Shown here in pieces: positions 37,448 through 48,375 of a DNA stretch of 64,000 nt (position 1 is its first letter; each line of letters begins with the position of its first letter). Below the pieces are notes generated by a model that ran no database searches, was not told the origin of the DNA, and was given only the letters and a program-made list of their open reading frames with translations. Made by a program: the position numbers and the translations under genes. The stretch covers positions 24,970,325-25,034,324 of the forward strand of contig NC_051451.1 of assembly GCF_001649575.2 (NCBI RefSeq), read 5' to 3'. The DNA is from Kryptolebias marmoratus. Its lineage: Eukaryota; Chordata; Actinopteri; Cyprinodontiformes; Rivulidae.

Positions 37448-38709
37448 CATTTTCCGATGTGCTTCCTGTTGGCATTTCCAGAAGGTACAGAGAAACGGCT
37501 TCTTTCTTTTTTCTACAATGAAACATTTTCTGCCACAGCACTGAATATTCTTTGCACCAACATTCACTGAGTTATATTTCATTCAAAAACTTGGGGTATG
37601 CAAAAGAAATAAAATAAAACTTTTAGCAGAAGTTATAATAATAGAAATAAAAGCTTCAGAAATGACCCGATAATGACAAAAAAGTAGCAAATCTTGCACT
37701 TCAATTCAAGTACGATAAATCTACAATAGTTCTAATCAGGGCCAACATCATTTTTTGCACCATAAAAACTCTAGATTAATTTTTTGCATGTTTGAACTGT
37801 AAGGCAGATGGAGGGAGAAGCATTATTAAAAAGCCTATCTTTCCTGGACAATTGAGTTTTTCCATTTTGCTCCTTCCTGTCAAAGGCATCACTCCATAAA
37901 ACAGAACAAATGAGATTTGGTGAGTAGATGAATGGCTTCCTCATACATGTTCAATCTAAATCTATCATTAATGAGTTAATTTATCAGTGGGATGGGATAA
38001 AACTTCATAACACAGAACACAATGGCTCCATTTTTTGACAGGGAGAGGAGCTTTCGCAAACGGCTGGCTAACTGCCACTTCACAAGTGCAGGAGTGTTCA
38101 GCAACTTCAGCGTCTAAAAATCGCATGTGTAGCAATTCAGGAGACATGCTGACATGAGGACTGTGAACCTCGTGCAGTAATTAACGGCCTCCTGCTTTTG
38201 TTGCAGTGGTGACAAGAGGGATGCCTCAGTCACAATGGATTCATATCTGACCGCTTTGAAATGATTAGAAGGGCGCCATAATAAAATTCAGACACCACTC
38301 AAATAGGGGTCACATCTACAACTTATCTAAAGTGTCCAATGAACATTTTAATGGGCATAGTTCATTAAAAGAACAAGGGATTCAGCTTTAAATAAACAAA
38401 ATCTTAGAGTTTGTTGATATTTTTGCAGCCAAAGAGAAAAAAAATATTAAAAAACTGAACTAGTAACCTCGAGTTATGTCCGACAGGCTAATAAAAACGT
38501 GTCAGCTGAGATGAGGAGAAGAGATAAACAGCAGAAGAATAAATGATGGTGAGATGCAGGTGATTCATCTACAGATGATCATATGTGAAGAGCAGAGGCC
38601 AGAGCACTCCGACATGCTGAGGGTGTCTGAGGACACCTTGGACAGTGATTTATGGGACACTGGTCGATGTGTTAATGGACTGGGCCTATGGATCATATCC
38701 ATCCCAGCC

Positions 38710-38744
38710 ATGTGTTGTGCAGCTCACAGAGCAGCACAACACAT
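38710..38744. repeat. 16-bp hairpin with a 3-base loop
   Basis: ATGTGTTGTGCAGCTC, loop aca, then GAGCAGCACAACACAT. Fifteen of 16 stem positions pair; the single mismatch is in the middle of the stem. No flanking extension is visible, so it is too short for a microRNA precursor. Confidence 0.82.
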
Positions 38745-39891
38745 CATCATTGACTGAAGTTTTGGATGTATACAGTACAAAAACAAATGACAAGTGATGC
38801 ACATCACACACACACACTGTAACGTTTCTCATTTGTCCTAATCACCCTGTCGTGATTTTGTGCTGACTATTTAACCAAACCCTGTCAAAAATAAACAAAA
38901 AGGGCTGCAAACCAACAGGGAATGTGTGGCTCACAACTGTAAAGGACATCAGAAATAAGTGTTCAATCTGTGGGTGTTATAACACTGACAGAAAAAAAGG
39001 TTTCAACAAGAGAAAAATATAAATAATAAAACTAAAACTTCAATCATGACGATGATTTTCACGGGGTTTATTTTCCCACTTAAAGCCCGTCTGACTTCTA
39101 GTCCTAACTTTCATCAAACAACATTAATATTTCTAAAATAAGTGTAATTACAATAATTATAAAGTTGAAACTATTAAAATAATTGAAGACACAGCAAATC
39201 AAGATAATGACACAGAACTTAAATTACTTTATCAATAAAGCTTTATTCAAAATATTCATTCCTTCTCACATGAGGTAACACAAAAACTTGATTTAATTCA
39301 AAAGAGAGACAGAAAAGAACTTAATTACTTAATTGCCGACACTCTCCAAGGAGAGACTAAAGCCTTTTTGCTGTCAGCTAAACAAGCAAATATCAGAATA
39401 CTGCAGAAAACAAATAAAAAGACAGGATCTGAATTCCTCACTTTTGCCGTGTAGTTTACAGCTAAGTTTCTGCTACTGGCTGATCTGGCCTCCAACCCTC
39501 TTAAATGTGAATCATTGTTAAATTTTTATCAAGACATAAAACAGGTTGGAGCCAGACAGCAGTGGCTCAGCAGCACCAATCTTCCATCTATGACAGAATA
39601 CCTGCGTTAATTCAAACCTTGTAAACGCCATTAAAACATCAGGGCTCGTACAACATTTTTTATGACATAAAAAGGGAATTTTATGATTTTGTTTTAGTGG
39701 TGAAAATGTGTGCTGTACCACTTGTTATCTGACAACCACCGCAGGAAAATAAACAGAAATAACATTTACCACAGTACTGTAGACCAGAATCAATAGAGGA
39801 GAAAGCTGAAAAACTGGAGACATATTTTCTGTGAAAACCTACTGAATACTGAGTGCTGAATGACTGATAAAAGAAAAAACTGAGTTGTTTA

Positions 39892-39970
39892 AGCTAAAAG
39901 AAGCAAAACATAAAATACAAGCAGCAAAAGGCTAGCTAAAAGACGCAGAAGGCTATCAAGCAAAAGGTAG
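39892..39970. repeat. Degenerate GCTAAAAG/GCAAAAGG minisatellite-like tract
   Basis: Related units such as agctaaaag, agcaaaagg, agctaaaag and agcaaaagg recur about every 10-20 bases. Too irregular to define a monomer. Confidence 0.4.
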
Positions 39971-41194
39971 CATGAAAGACTAAAATAAATTGAGTAGATT
40001 GCAAAGATTTCTTTTTTTTTTTTTAAACTGAAGAGATCTTAATGTGTTTTTATGGGAAAATATTCCTAAATAATGTCAAACATTTTAAAAAGAACTGTAG
40101 TTACAAGAACCAAAAGTCAGAGGATCCACCTCCTGTATGTGTTGAACGTTTAGATATCCGAACGACGAAAATAGAACAACTTATGCAGAACAAGAAAGAT
40201 GCTAAACTACAAAAAACAGGAAATAATAGCGTGAATGCTGAATTAGCATTCATACACAGAGAGACTGTAAGTCTTAGCACTAAAGTATGCATCGTTACAG
40301 CTAAACAGACTTTAGTCAATAAGCCAGGGCTGTTATCGCAGCGTCCTGGCACTCTATATTGTTTTCTGTTTAAAAAAAAAAAGAAAACAGAAAATTGAAT
40401 AAGGCGGCTCGGAGGTTCACAGTTTACACGTTACCTGTGCTGTTAAGAGGCGCTCTCATGGACTAACACTCGTTGCAGATCTATTTAGTCGTTTGATGAG
40501 TGTCCTTTATGACGGCTTCCCGCCCTTTTTTCACATGAAGTAGCCCTTTGATCCGATTGGTCAAAAATGACCCCAATTTAAGGAAATATATAAATAAATA
40601 AAGCAAAGAAAATCATTTTTTACTGTATTCTGGAGCCAGCATTAATCATTGTCAGCAGGTATACACAGCTCATATGCCCCTAACACGTCCCATTTCCTCA
40701 CCGGCAGCCATCCTGCCTTTTGATAGGACAGCATACTCGTTCATTTATAGGAGAGCCTGTCAGTTTTGTGCTATTTACTAATGTAAATGTCCCCTGGATG
40801 AAGTCATTCTCAGGCATTCCCTCGCTGTGACATGGAAACAGGCAAGTGCTGCCACTTCAAGTTATATCTGTATCCATGCTTTACGGAATTTAGATATCTT
40901 ATATGCAAAAGTGGTTGAAGGTTACGGTGACCTCCAGGCAATGCACAGTGTGCTACAGTGATTATCTTTCCTCATGGGACAAAAGAACCACCGCATAATT
41001 CAGAAGGATCAGCAAACTAAGACTAAATGGGAAATACGTTGGCAGAAGTTCAGGAAGACTGGAACCATTTTCAAACAATATCAAAACCTTTGCTTTATTC
41101 CTACCTAAAAACAGTCCAATATAAGAGTCTCAAAATTGTTCTCTGTGAAGAAAAATTATATATCTATCCTTGAAGGAGCCTTGAATGCCAAATT

Positions 41195-41405
41195 TTTAAA
41201 CAATGATCTCGTATAAGCTGTTAAAGCTTGGAGAATGTGTTGGGAAATACCTCTCAGCTACAAGCACATCAACATTCAGCTCAATATCTTTTAAACTGAG
41301 TGAGTTAGTCGTTTTTATGTTCTCTGAAGTCGATTACCTGTTGTTGCCATCTTAAAATCCATCCAGTGATTCACAAGATATTTTGTTAACAGACAAACAG
41401 GGTTG
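41195..41405 (+). repeat. Copy of the dispersed ~300-bp repeat family (shortened)
   Basis: Forward copy: 'gagaatgtgttgggaaata', 'cctctcagctacaagcac', 'agctcaatatcttttaaact', 'cctgttgttgccatctt', then a jump straight to 'atccatccagtgattcac' and 'agatattttgttaacagaca'. Relative to the 33.1 kb copy the central 'ttgtagatg / tgattacttt' block is deleted. Confidence 0.75.
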
Positions 41406-41439
41406 ACTCCAACAGTTAATGCTAATATTTTAATATCAC

Positions 41440-41585
41440 ACAATGTGTAGAGCTCAGAGCATGTGTTGTAAACGACTGTCAGCTACAACCACGCCAAATT
41501 CTAACTCATTATCTGCAACACTGACTGACTTATAGACGGATAAATCTGCTGACAGACAGATAAACACACAAAAAACAGATCTACA
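41440..41585 (+). repeat. Second, more degenerate unit of the dispersed family
   Basis: Starts with 'cacaatgtgtagagctcaga' and 'gcatgtgttgtaaacgac', then 'tgtcagctacaaccacgcc', 'ctgcaacactgactgactta', and ends in a 'gacagacagataaacacaca' tail. It follows the preceding unit head to tail, so this locus is a two-unit remnant of the arrangement seen at 14.5-15.3 kb. Confidence 0.65.
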
Positions 41586-42144
41586 GTCGAACAATTCCTC
41601 TGGGAAATATGTAAACAATGTAAACCACGTAAAACTCAGCTGAGGTTTTCACCCAAACCCTTTTACAGAGAGGTCTTTCATTTTGTTTACACAAGAGTTC
41701 CCTAAAAGCTATCATATCTGCTGTTCTCCTACAGAGTTACAGGACAAATGAATTACTGGGTATTAAGTGTGGCAAACTGCAGCGTCTCATAGGCCCGAAT
41801 TAGAAAGAAATACCACTGCTGAGATCCATTTTCAGCTACACAGGAGGCAAACGAAACAGTTCTGCTCCCGTCTTTAATACTCTCTCAATTTATCCTCTGA
41901 CTGTTCAATGTGGCCTGCCCACTTGTTTCTGAAGCTGATAATCAGCTCGGGAAAATTACCTTATCTGCATTTAGCATTCAAGAAAACAGAGGAGGGAAGT
42001 CAACAAATAAAATCCTACACTGTAGAATATTCTAAATACGTATTTGTGAACGACAAAGTATTTCAGCCACTCTGAAGAAAAAAAAGTGTTTTTTTAATAA
42101 AGTTTAGAGCTTAAAGCGCACATTTTGAGACTGAAATGTCCTTT

Positions 42145-42396
42145 TTACTGACAGAAAAAAGTCATGTTTCAAGTGTTAATCCAGAGGAAGTGAACCCCAC
42201 TGTGCTCCTGAACCAGACAGGGATTGTTTTATTTGTTATCAGGATATTAATAATGTATGTGACAGTTATGGGTGCTCCTTTACTGGGTCAACTACAAAAT
42301 AACATGACATATTTTAGCTGAAACAAATGGAGGTGCCGTTTATTACGACCGCTGCAGCAGAACTTGTTTCAGTCCTTCACAGTAAGAGTCTCAAAT
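42145..42396 (-). repeat. Inverted arm of the 42-kb nested repeat
   Basis: The reverse complement of this segment aligns with 42725-42985 across the whole length. Shared blocks include 'gactctta' near the inner end, 'aaacaagttctg', 'tttcagctaaaata', 'caggttcaggagca' and 'gggttcacttcc'. By eye the core is roughly three-quarters identical to the direct copies. It is an arm of an inverted repeat separated from its partner by about 330 bp. Confidence 0.75.
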
Positions 42397-42507
42397 GCAT
42401 ACACTGATTGTTGACTTCTAAATCCTTTCAAAATTTGTCTGGTTTTGGCTGCAGTATCCATTCACTTGAGAAACAATAACGTTAGCTATAAGCTTCAGAT
42501 ATTTAGA

Positions 42508-42700
42508 GAGAGTTTTTATTTTGAATGATTCAAACAAGTTCTGTGAGTAACAAACCATACATCAGATTGTTAGTAAAAGGTGCACCCATAACCATAAGAT
42601 ACAATAATACCAGCCTGATAACACGTGAAACAAATACAGTCAGGTTCAGGAACAAAGTAGGGTTCACTTCCTCCAGATTAGTCTTGAAACCCCCCAAAAC
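42508..42700 (+). repeat. Direct copy 1 of the 42-kb nested repeat
   Basis: Aligns with direct copy 2 from 'attcaaacaagttctgtgag' to 'gggttcacttcc' and 'cttgaaac'. In the 92-base core I count about four differences, so the duplication is recent. Copy 1 lacks a block of about 36 bases, containing 'cagctaaaata', that copy 2 and the inverted arm retain. Confidence 0.8.
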
Positions 42701-42724
42701 AGAGGTTACTACTCTGTATGTGTT

Positions 42725-42985
42725 TCAGACTCTTATTTTGAAGCATTCAAACAAGTTCTGTGAGTAACAAACTGTACCTCAGACTGTTTCAGCTAAAATA
42801 TTGCAAACTATTTTGTTTTTAACCTAGTTAAAGGTGCATCCATAACCATAAGATACAATAATAACAGCCTGATAACATGTGAAACAAATACAGTCAGGTT
42901 CAGGAGCAAAGTAGGGTTCACTTCCTTGATTTGTCTTGAAACAACTTCCCCCCAACACTGCAACTTTTTCCTGTCTGTAATATTA
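42725..42985 (+). repeat. Direct copy 2 of the 42-kb nested repeat
   Basis: The fuller of the two direct copies, and the better inverted match to 42145-42396. It retains the 'gtttcagctaaaatattgc' block missing from copy 1. Short frames crossing it on either strand (for example 42808-43233 minus) come from the repeat, not from a gene. Confidence 0.8.
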
Positions 42986-44145
42986 ACACTTTTACCTAAA
43001 AGCATAAAAATAACTACATTTGTTATTTTGTCTTCTTTTGTGCATGTTTGTGTCAAAGAAAGAGATATTTTTTTCTGTGCATGTAATACGGCAAACAGAA
43101 AGATGGGGGTCTCCACAGGCATTTTTTTTTTTTCCCCAATACTGAGGAGTTTTAAATTGCATGACTGACATTCATCTATCTGTATGTAGAAAGAGCCATG
43201 TCCTGAGGGCAGGAAAGCCCTGTATGGTTTCAAGTGATCAGTGAGAGCTGCCTGTTTATTCTGGGTGTACTTCCAGATCAGTACATCTCCCTGTCAGTCA
43301 AAAGTCTGATGCCATGAGGGAAAAATCAGTTCCCTGCTTGGCTTCTACATGGCAGGGATCTACCTGGCCACATCCCAGCTCATAGAAACCGCTTTTTATT
43401 GACCCATACAGCTGGAGCACCAAGTACTATTTCGGTTTCCTTCAGTTTGACTGGCACGGTGCAAGTAGATGCCACGGGCACATTCAATGTAATAAATCCT
43501 TGTTACAGCTTTCAGCATTTGGTTTCAGAAAACTGCTTGAGCCACCATTCTGATAATGTGCAGGAGGCAAATGTCACACTGTATTTGCGTTTTTAGAGCT
43601 TATCCATTTGTTTTAGCGCCCTGAACACAAAAAGCTCACAGGCCTCTATCCATTTTTTTTAAAACTAGAAAGTCACAACAGATTCAGGATGAGCAGACGT
43701 CTGAAAAAGGAGCCAGCGGTGATGGAGTAAGGGCACGGGTACTCGGCAGACATTGTAATCTCCACGGGCCAAATCACAATCCCTCTCAGAGACAGACCAA
43801 AGCTGTCACAACTAATAAGATGCTTTCATGACAACAAACAGTATCAGCCTGACCCGGTTTGCAAAAAGGCAACAATGCTGACAGATAAAGGAGCAGGGAT
43901 AAGCTGGGGGATTTCGATGTTTACTTTTATTTGAATCTTTACACAAGATGATGTGGTTGAAATTACATTGACCATAATAATCAAATATCCACTTCCGAAA
44001 TCCCTTATCATGGCGAACGCACAAAATCCATATAGACGATCTTCACACTAAGCAGATGAGTTTCAGAGACACAATAACAGTTTACAATCACTGATGAGCT
44101 CTTAAACAAACAGAGTGAGACGTTGCCAGGTAAACTGCCACCTCC

Positions 44146-44162
44146 AAAAAAAAAAAAAAAAA
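44146..44162. repeat. Poly-A run (17 A)
   Basis: Homopolymer. On the minus strand it gives the FFFFF stretch of a 145-codon frame, which I do not accept as a gene. Confidence 0.8.
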
Positions 44163-45613
44163 GAGCTAATGAACCCACTGAACAGTGTAACTACGTGTAG
44201 GACTAAAACTATTTCTGCTTTGGTAGCTACTGCATGAGCTATTATCCCAAATAATTCCACCCTGTACATAATAGCTGCAAAAAGAATATTACTTTTGAGA
44301 ATATGGTGCTGTAATAAAGTTGTTGTGATGCTTTTAGCCTTAGAAAAGATGACACCAGCGTCGACTTGTACAGCCTTTTGGAATATCATGGTTAACCGAA
44401 GGAAAAACAGTTGCTTCCGAATGTTTAACCTAAAAGAAATCAACAACGAGACAGATTTTCTTAAATGTGTCAAGTAGGGTGAGTAAAAGTAAAAGAGGAA
44501 CCTTGTTATCATTTGTAAGTGTGAACAGACGCGTGGCACTGGTAACGGTAATTTCTAACAAAAATAAATGGCAAACTGCAGGTGTTGAAGCAGGATTTGG
44601 AAAGAAAAACTTATGTAAAAATGCAGCACAGGCAATTTGTTAAGCTACATTAGAGACAGACAGCAGTGAGGTAAAGTAATGCTGAATATTGTTAGAGTTT
44701 ATGACTTGTGTTGAGATGACAGAAAAGAAAAACTATCTCAGTTTATTGAACTGATTGAAATTATACGCTGTGAGCCATCCTTTATGTGAAAATGAAAATT
44801 AAAGAAACAACACCTCCTGCTGCAAAGAATTCAGTCTCCAGATGATGCCAAATATTTCCTCAATGTTTGTTGGAGTACGCCTTTTTAATGACCGACATCA
44901 GTTGGTAAATTCCATCAAAAAGACCCTCCAAATGTCTTAATTCTAATTTGTTTTGTGCGTGCAGATTGAGAAAGGAAGAGAGGTGTTAGACTTTTTCAGA
45001 AACAGATGTTGCATTTAAAAATTCTGCATTTTGGACTTTAATTCTGAGTCTTTATCCTTCTTAAATTCACTTTTCCTAAGAGCATTATCTGAACTGATAA
45101 TAGAGTATTAATACTACTTCAACAGCTGTGATTATGAGACAGTTTTCATCAATTCCATCAAGTATGGAACAGCGTGCTGGGGGTGGAACAGAACATGTAT
45201 TTGCACTGAATCATCACCGTACAGACGCCTTTGGACAAATAAATTAATTTGTCAATCACTTATTTTGTATTAAGCAGTGTGCTATTTATTTTATTTTTAA
45301 TTTTTACTAACTGCCATGACAGAGAAGGAGTAAAGAAACTAAATTAGGGACTGAACACTCGCCTTCACACAGGAAAAGATACCTTTTGGTTTTAAAGTTT
45401 ATCTGTTTAGCACATGGCCTGTAGGACACTGTTTAGTTTAAATTGGATTATTAAGATAATTTGTCACAACCTTTTTATTCGTTTTATTTTATAATGAAGT
45501 CACCATTAGATAAATCTTACTCTGCTGTACACAACCTGCTGCCTTGGAGCCACCCTACTACCAAGGGTGGGTTGTTTATCTGCCTCTGCTTCTGGGAGGA
45601 TTACTGTCTTTTC

Positions 45614-45646
45614 AAAAAAAACAAAAATAATAAAAAAAAAAAAACA
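45614..45646. repeat. A-rich low-complexity tract
   Basis: Runs of A broken by single C or T bases, visible directly. Confidence 0.75.
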
Positions 45647-47055
45647 CCAAGTGTTTGGCATTTATTACTTGCTTTTCTGTACAGAACCATTAAGTACAAT
45701 ATAAGTAACAGTGTCTTAGACATACCGTTATTCACTAATACTAAAATCAATAAATAATGTGATGTTTTTACTTACATTAATTTAGATATTTTGAATATAA
45801 ACTTGAAGATTTTGTCCAAGAGGACAAAAAGCTGTGTAGACAATATGAACCTTGATTTTTTTTGAATAAACAAAAATCAAAAGTGAGAACTGTAAATTTC
45901 ACTGTTTTGGTCCTTTTTCTTAACCGTCTGTTTGCTGTTTAAATTAAGGGATACAAGTGTGTCCAAATACTTGCATATTGTAACAAGTCTTAACTAGAAT
46001 TCAAGGATAATGACGACAATATTTCCAATCTTAGTGAAACCAGATTTATATGTGATTGCGTCCTCACCTATTAGAGAATCCAGAAAGATGCAATTCCCCA
46101 AAAAACAGATGCTTTACGCTTCAGAAGGTGGGAAAGCATATGATACAGGTACTGTCTTATATATGCAGAGGAGACAGCTGGTTCAGGTTTTGGCGTGTAA
46201 AAACGCATCGCCGCCATGCCGCACAAGCAGAACAGTGGGAAACAGATAAGAACCCAAAAGGGAAAGAAAAATCCTGTCCCTGATGGATCCTTAGCATTCC
46301 AGAAACACTAATTAGTCACAATGCTGCTCCCAGAGAGCTGATAGGAAATATTTGCATTTGCTTATGTTGACATGAAAACAGATGGAAGGGATAAAATAAA
46401 TAAATGTGGTTTGTCTTACACAGGGGTTTATAAAGATACCTCTAACAGTCCGACTACACAAATCTATATATAAAAGTATTAAAAAGTACATAGCAGATAG
46501 GGGAATTTACATGTACAATTATATATTATGATTATTTTTCAGAAGGAATCTTGGTTTCTTAATAGGACCTATGAAAAATGACCAAAAAGTGATGGATTAT
46601 TATTAACCCTGTAAGTTTCGAAAGCTTTGCCTCCAATTTTAAAAGTTATGGGGAGGAAAAAAGAAAGAATATTATCTGAATCGCTTTAAAGCCATTTCTA
46701 TGATGCTGTCAGATTGAATATCATTAAACCTTTTTATTTCTTTTACTTTCCCTTTTCCTCTGTCTGCAGCCAGTTGTCATAAAGCACAACCAAACCCCAC
46801 GAGGCCCCCGGTGCAGTCAGACAAAGTACAAAGCAATCACATCTGCTGATTAAAGCTCTAATGCATTCTGCTGCATGGGGCTGAAGCCTGCATCATTAAT
46901 GAAGAGCAGATATTATATCCTGTTTACAGGGAAAGGAGAGGCAGCTCAAATTAAGCATTAGCGTCCCCTCTTTGCTCTGCTTCCACCCACATGCTGATAG
47001 GACTGATTGTCCCTTGCTCAGCATTGACCTGCAGACTTTAGCTAACAGCAGGCTG

Positions 47056-47056
47056 N
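47056..47056. other. Ambiguous base (n)
   Basis: The only undetermined base in the window. It marks an unresolved position in the assembly and lies in intron, so it has no coding consequence. Confidence 0.99.
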
Positions 47057-48357
47057 CACTGAGAAAAACACATAAAACGATGGCTGAACCATGACATCTG
47101 TAAGTAAACACTGTTGGGAAAAATCTGAGGCTCGTTTGATGCTTGTTTATGTGCGAATGTGTCTTTTTTATATTTTTATAACTACATACGAGGATCACGT
47201 AGTTTAGCTAATGTCCCTTTTCATCTACTTTCCCAACTGTTTGTCCCTCAGTTCCTCCCTCCCCCCTCACTAGCCCCCTCGTCTCTGTGGCATCAGTCCA
47301 GCGGATGCGGGGCCAAGTGGTGAGTCTCGGAGGGAGGACACCCGCTCTGCGTGGTGTTTGGGACAAATACTGCAGCAACGTTTCCCCTGCTCTACCCATC
47401 TGTTGGTTTTGGCCCACTCAGCTGGGCTACAGAACAAATTTGGCCAGGCTTCTGCAAAAAAAAAAAAATCGTTTGTCTGGCAGCCAGACCACTTTATGGG
47501 ACTTTTCTGTAAGTACGGTCAGCCGTAATCAAATGTGAGAATGGATTTGGAATTCTGGGGTTTGAACAGTGGGACGGTCAAATCACAGGAGGAAGGTCAT
47601 TCCCACAGAATCTAAAACCCATCAGCAGCTTTAATATGTCCCAGGAGAACGGATGCTCCTTTGTAGACACATTTACAGATCCAAAAAAAGAGAAAGAAAG
47701 ATGAAGGAACATTTAAGGGACCAAATATGTAGTGTAGTATAAATGGATAAACTGATAGCTTAAGCTCCTTTGCAGTAGTTGTTATCAGAGAAACATGCGA
47801 TTAGTCCCATTTGGCGTGGGCGTAGAACTGGAGTGCCATTGTCTTAGCAACTAATTATTATACAGCGAGTTAATCATTATTGAAAACTCTAATTGGATTA
47901 TCTTCGAAGAACACAAAAAGGACTAATTATTCATCAGGAGCACTCTTGTGTAAACACTGTTTATTTTTCTCTGATTTGCACATCCCTAAGCCTTTCTTAC
48001 CTCCTGAGCCACAACACTGTCACATCAACACAGTCAAAGTCAAGTAAACAGTGACAAATCATTTGAGTCATCTGCATATAAAACAGTAGAAGCCCAAGAG
48101 CAGTCTGCACTATGACAATCTAATTACAAAACTTCAGTGGAGCACAAAAGAGCCAGAGAAGGAGAGTGAAAAAAAATAATTCATGCAGCGTTTTCCCTCT
48201 GCAGCTGCATTACTTTAAAATGCATTGCCTTTAATTTATCTGCATCTTCTAGCAAAGGTGAAATTTGACCGCAGAGCAAATATAAAAACATAAAAATATT
48301 CATATATATATTAAGCAGCTGATTACCAGGAGCTACAAGGAGGCAACAGGAGATGTG

Positions 48358-48375
48358 TATATATATATATATATA
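48358..48375. repeat. (TA)n microsatellite
   Basis: Nine uninterrupted TA units, with a shorter TA run about 60 bases upstream. Confidence 0.85.

Noticed and set aside
40042..40398. 118-codon plus-strand frame with a possible coiled-coil look
   Set aside because: Ends in a poly-lysine run from an A tract and contains a palindromic 'tgaatgct/agcattca' segment. No family was recognised. More likely old repeat-derived intron.
42808..43233. 141-codon minus-strand frame
   Set aside because: Its downstream half is the inverted-repeat unit (direct copy 2). The related plus frame at 42136-42321 is the same repeat read from the other arm, so the similarity is repeat homology and not a gene family.
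44102..44539. 145-codon minus-strand frame, the longest in the window
   Set aside because: The poly-A run at 44146 gives a phenylalanine run near its end. The composition is hydrophobic and untypical of a folded protein, and I recognise no domain, acceptor or conserved motif.
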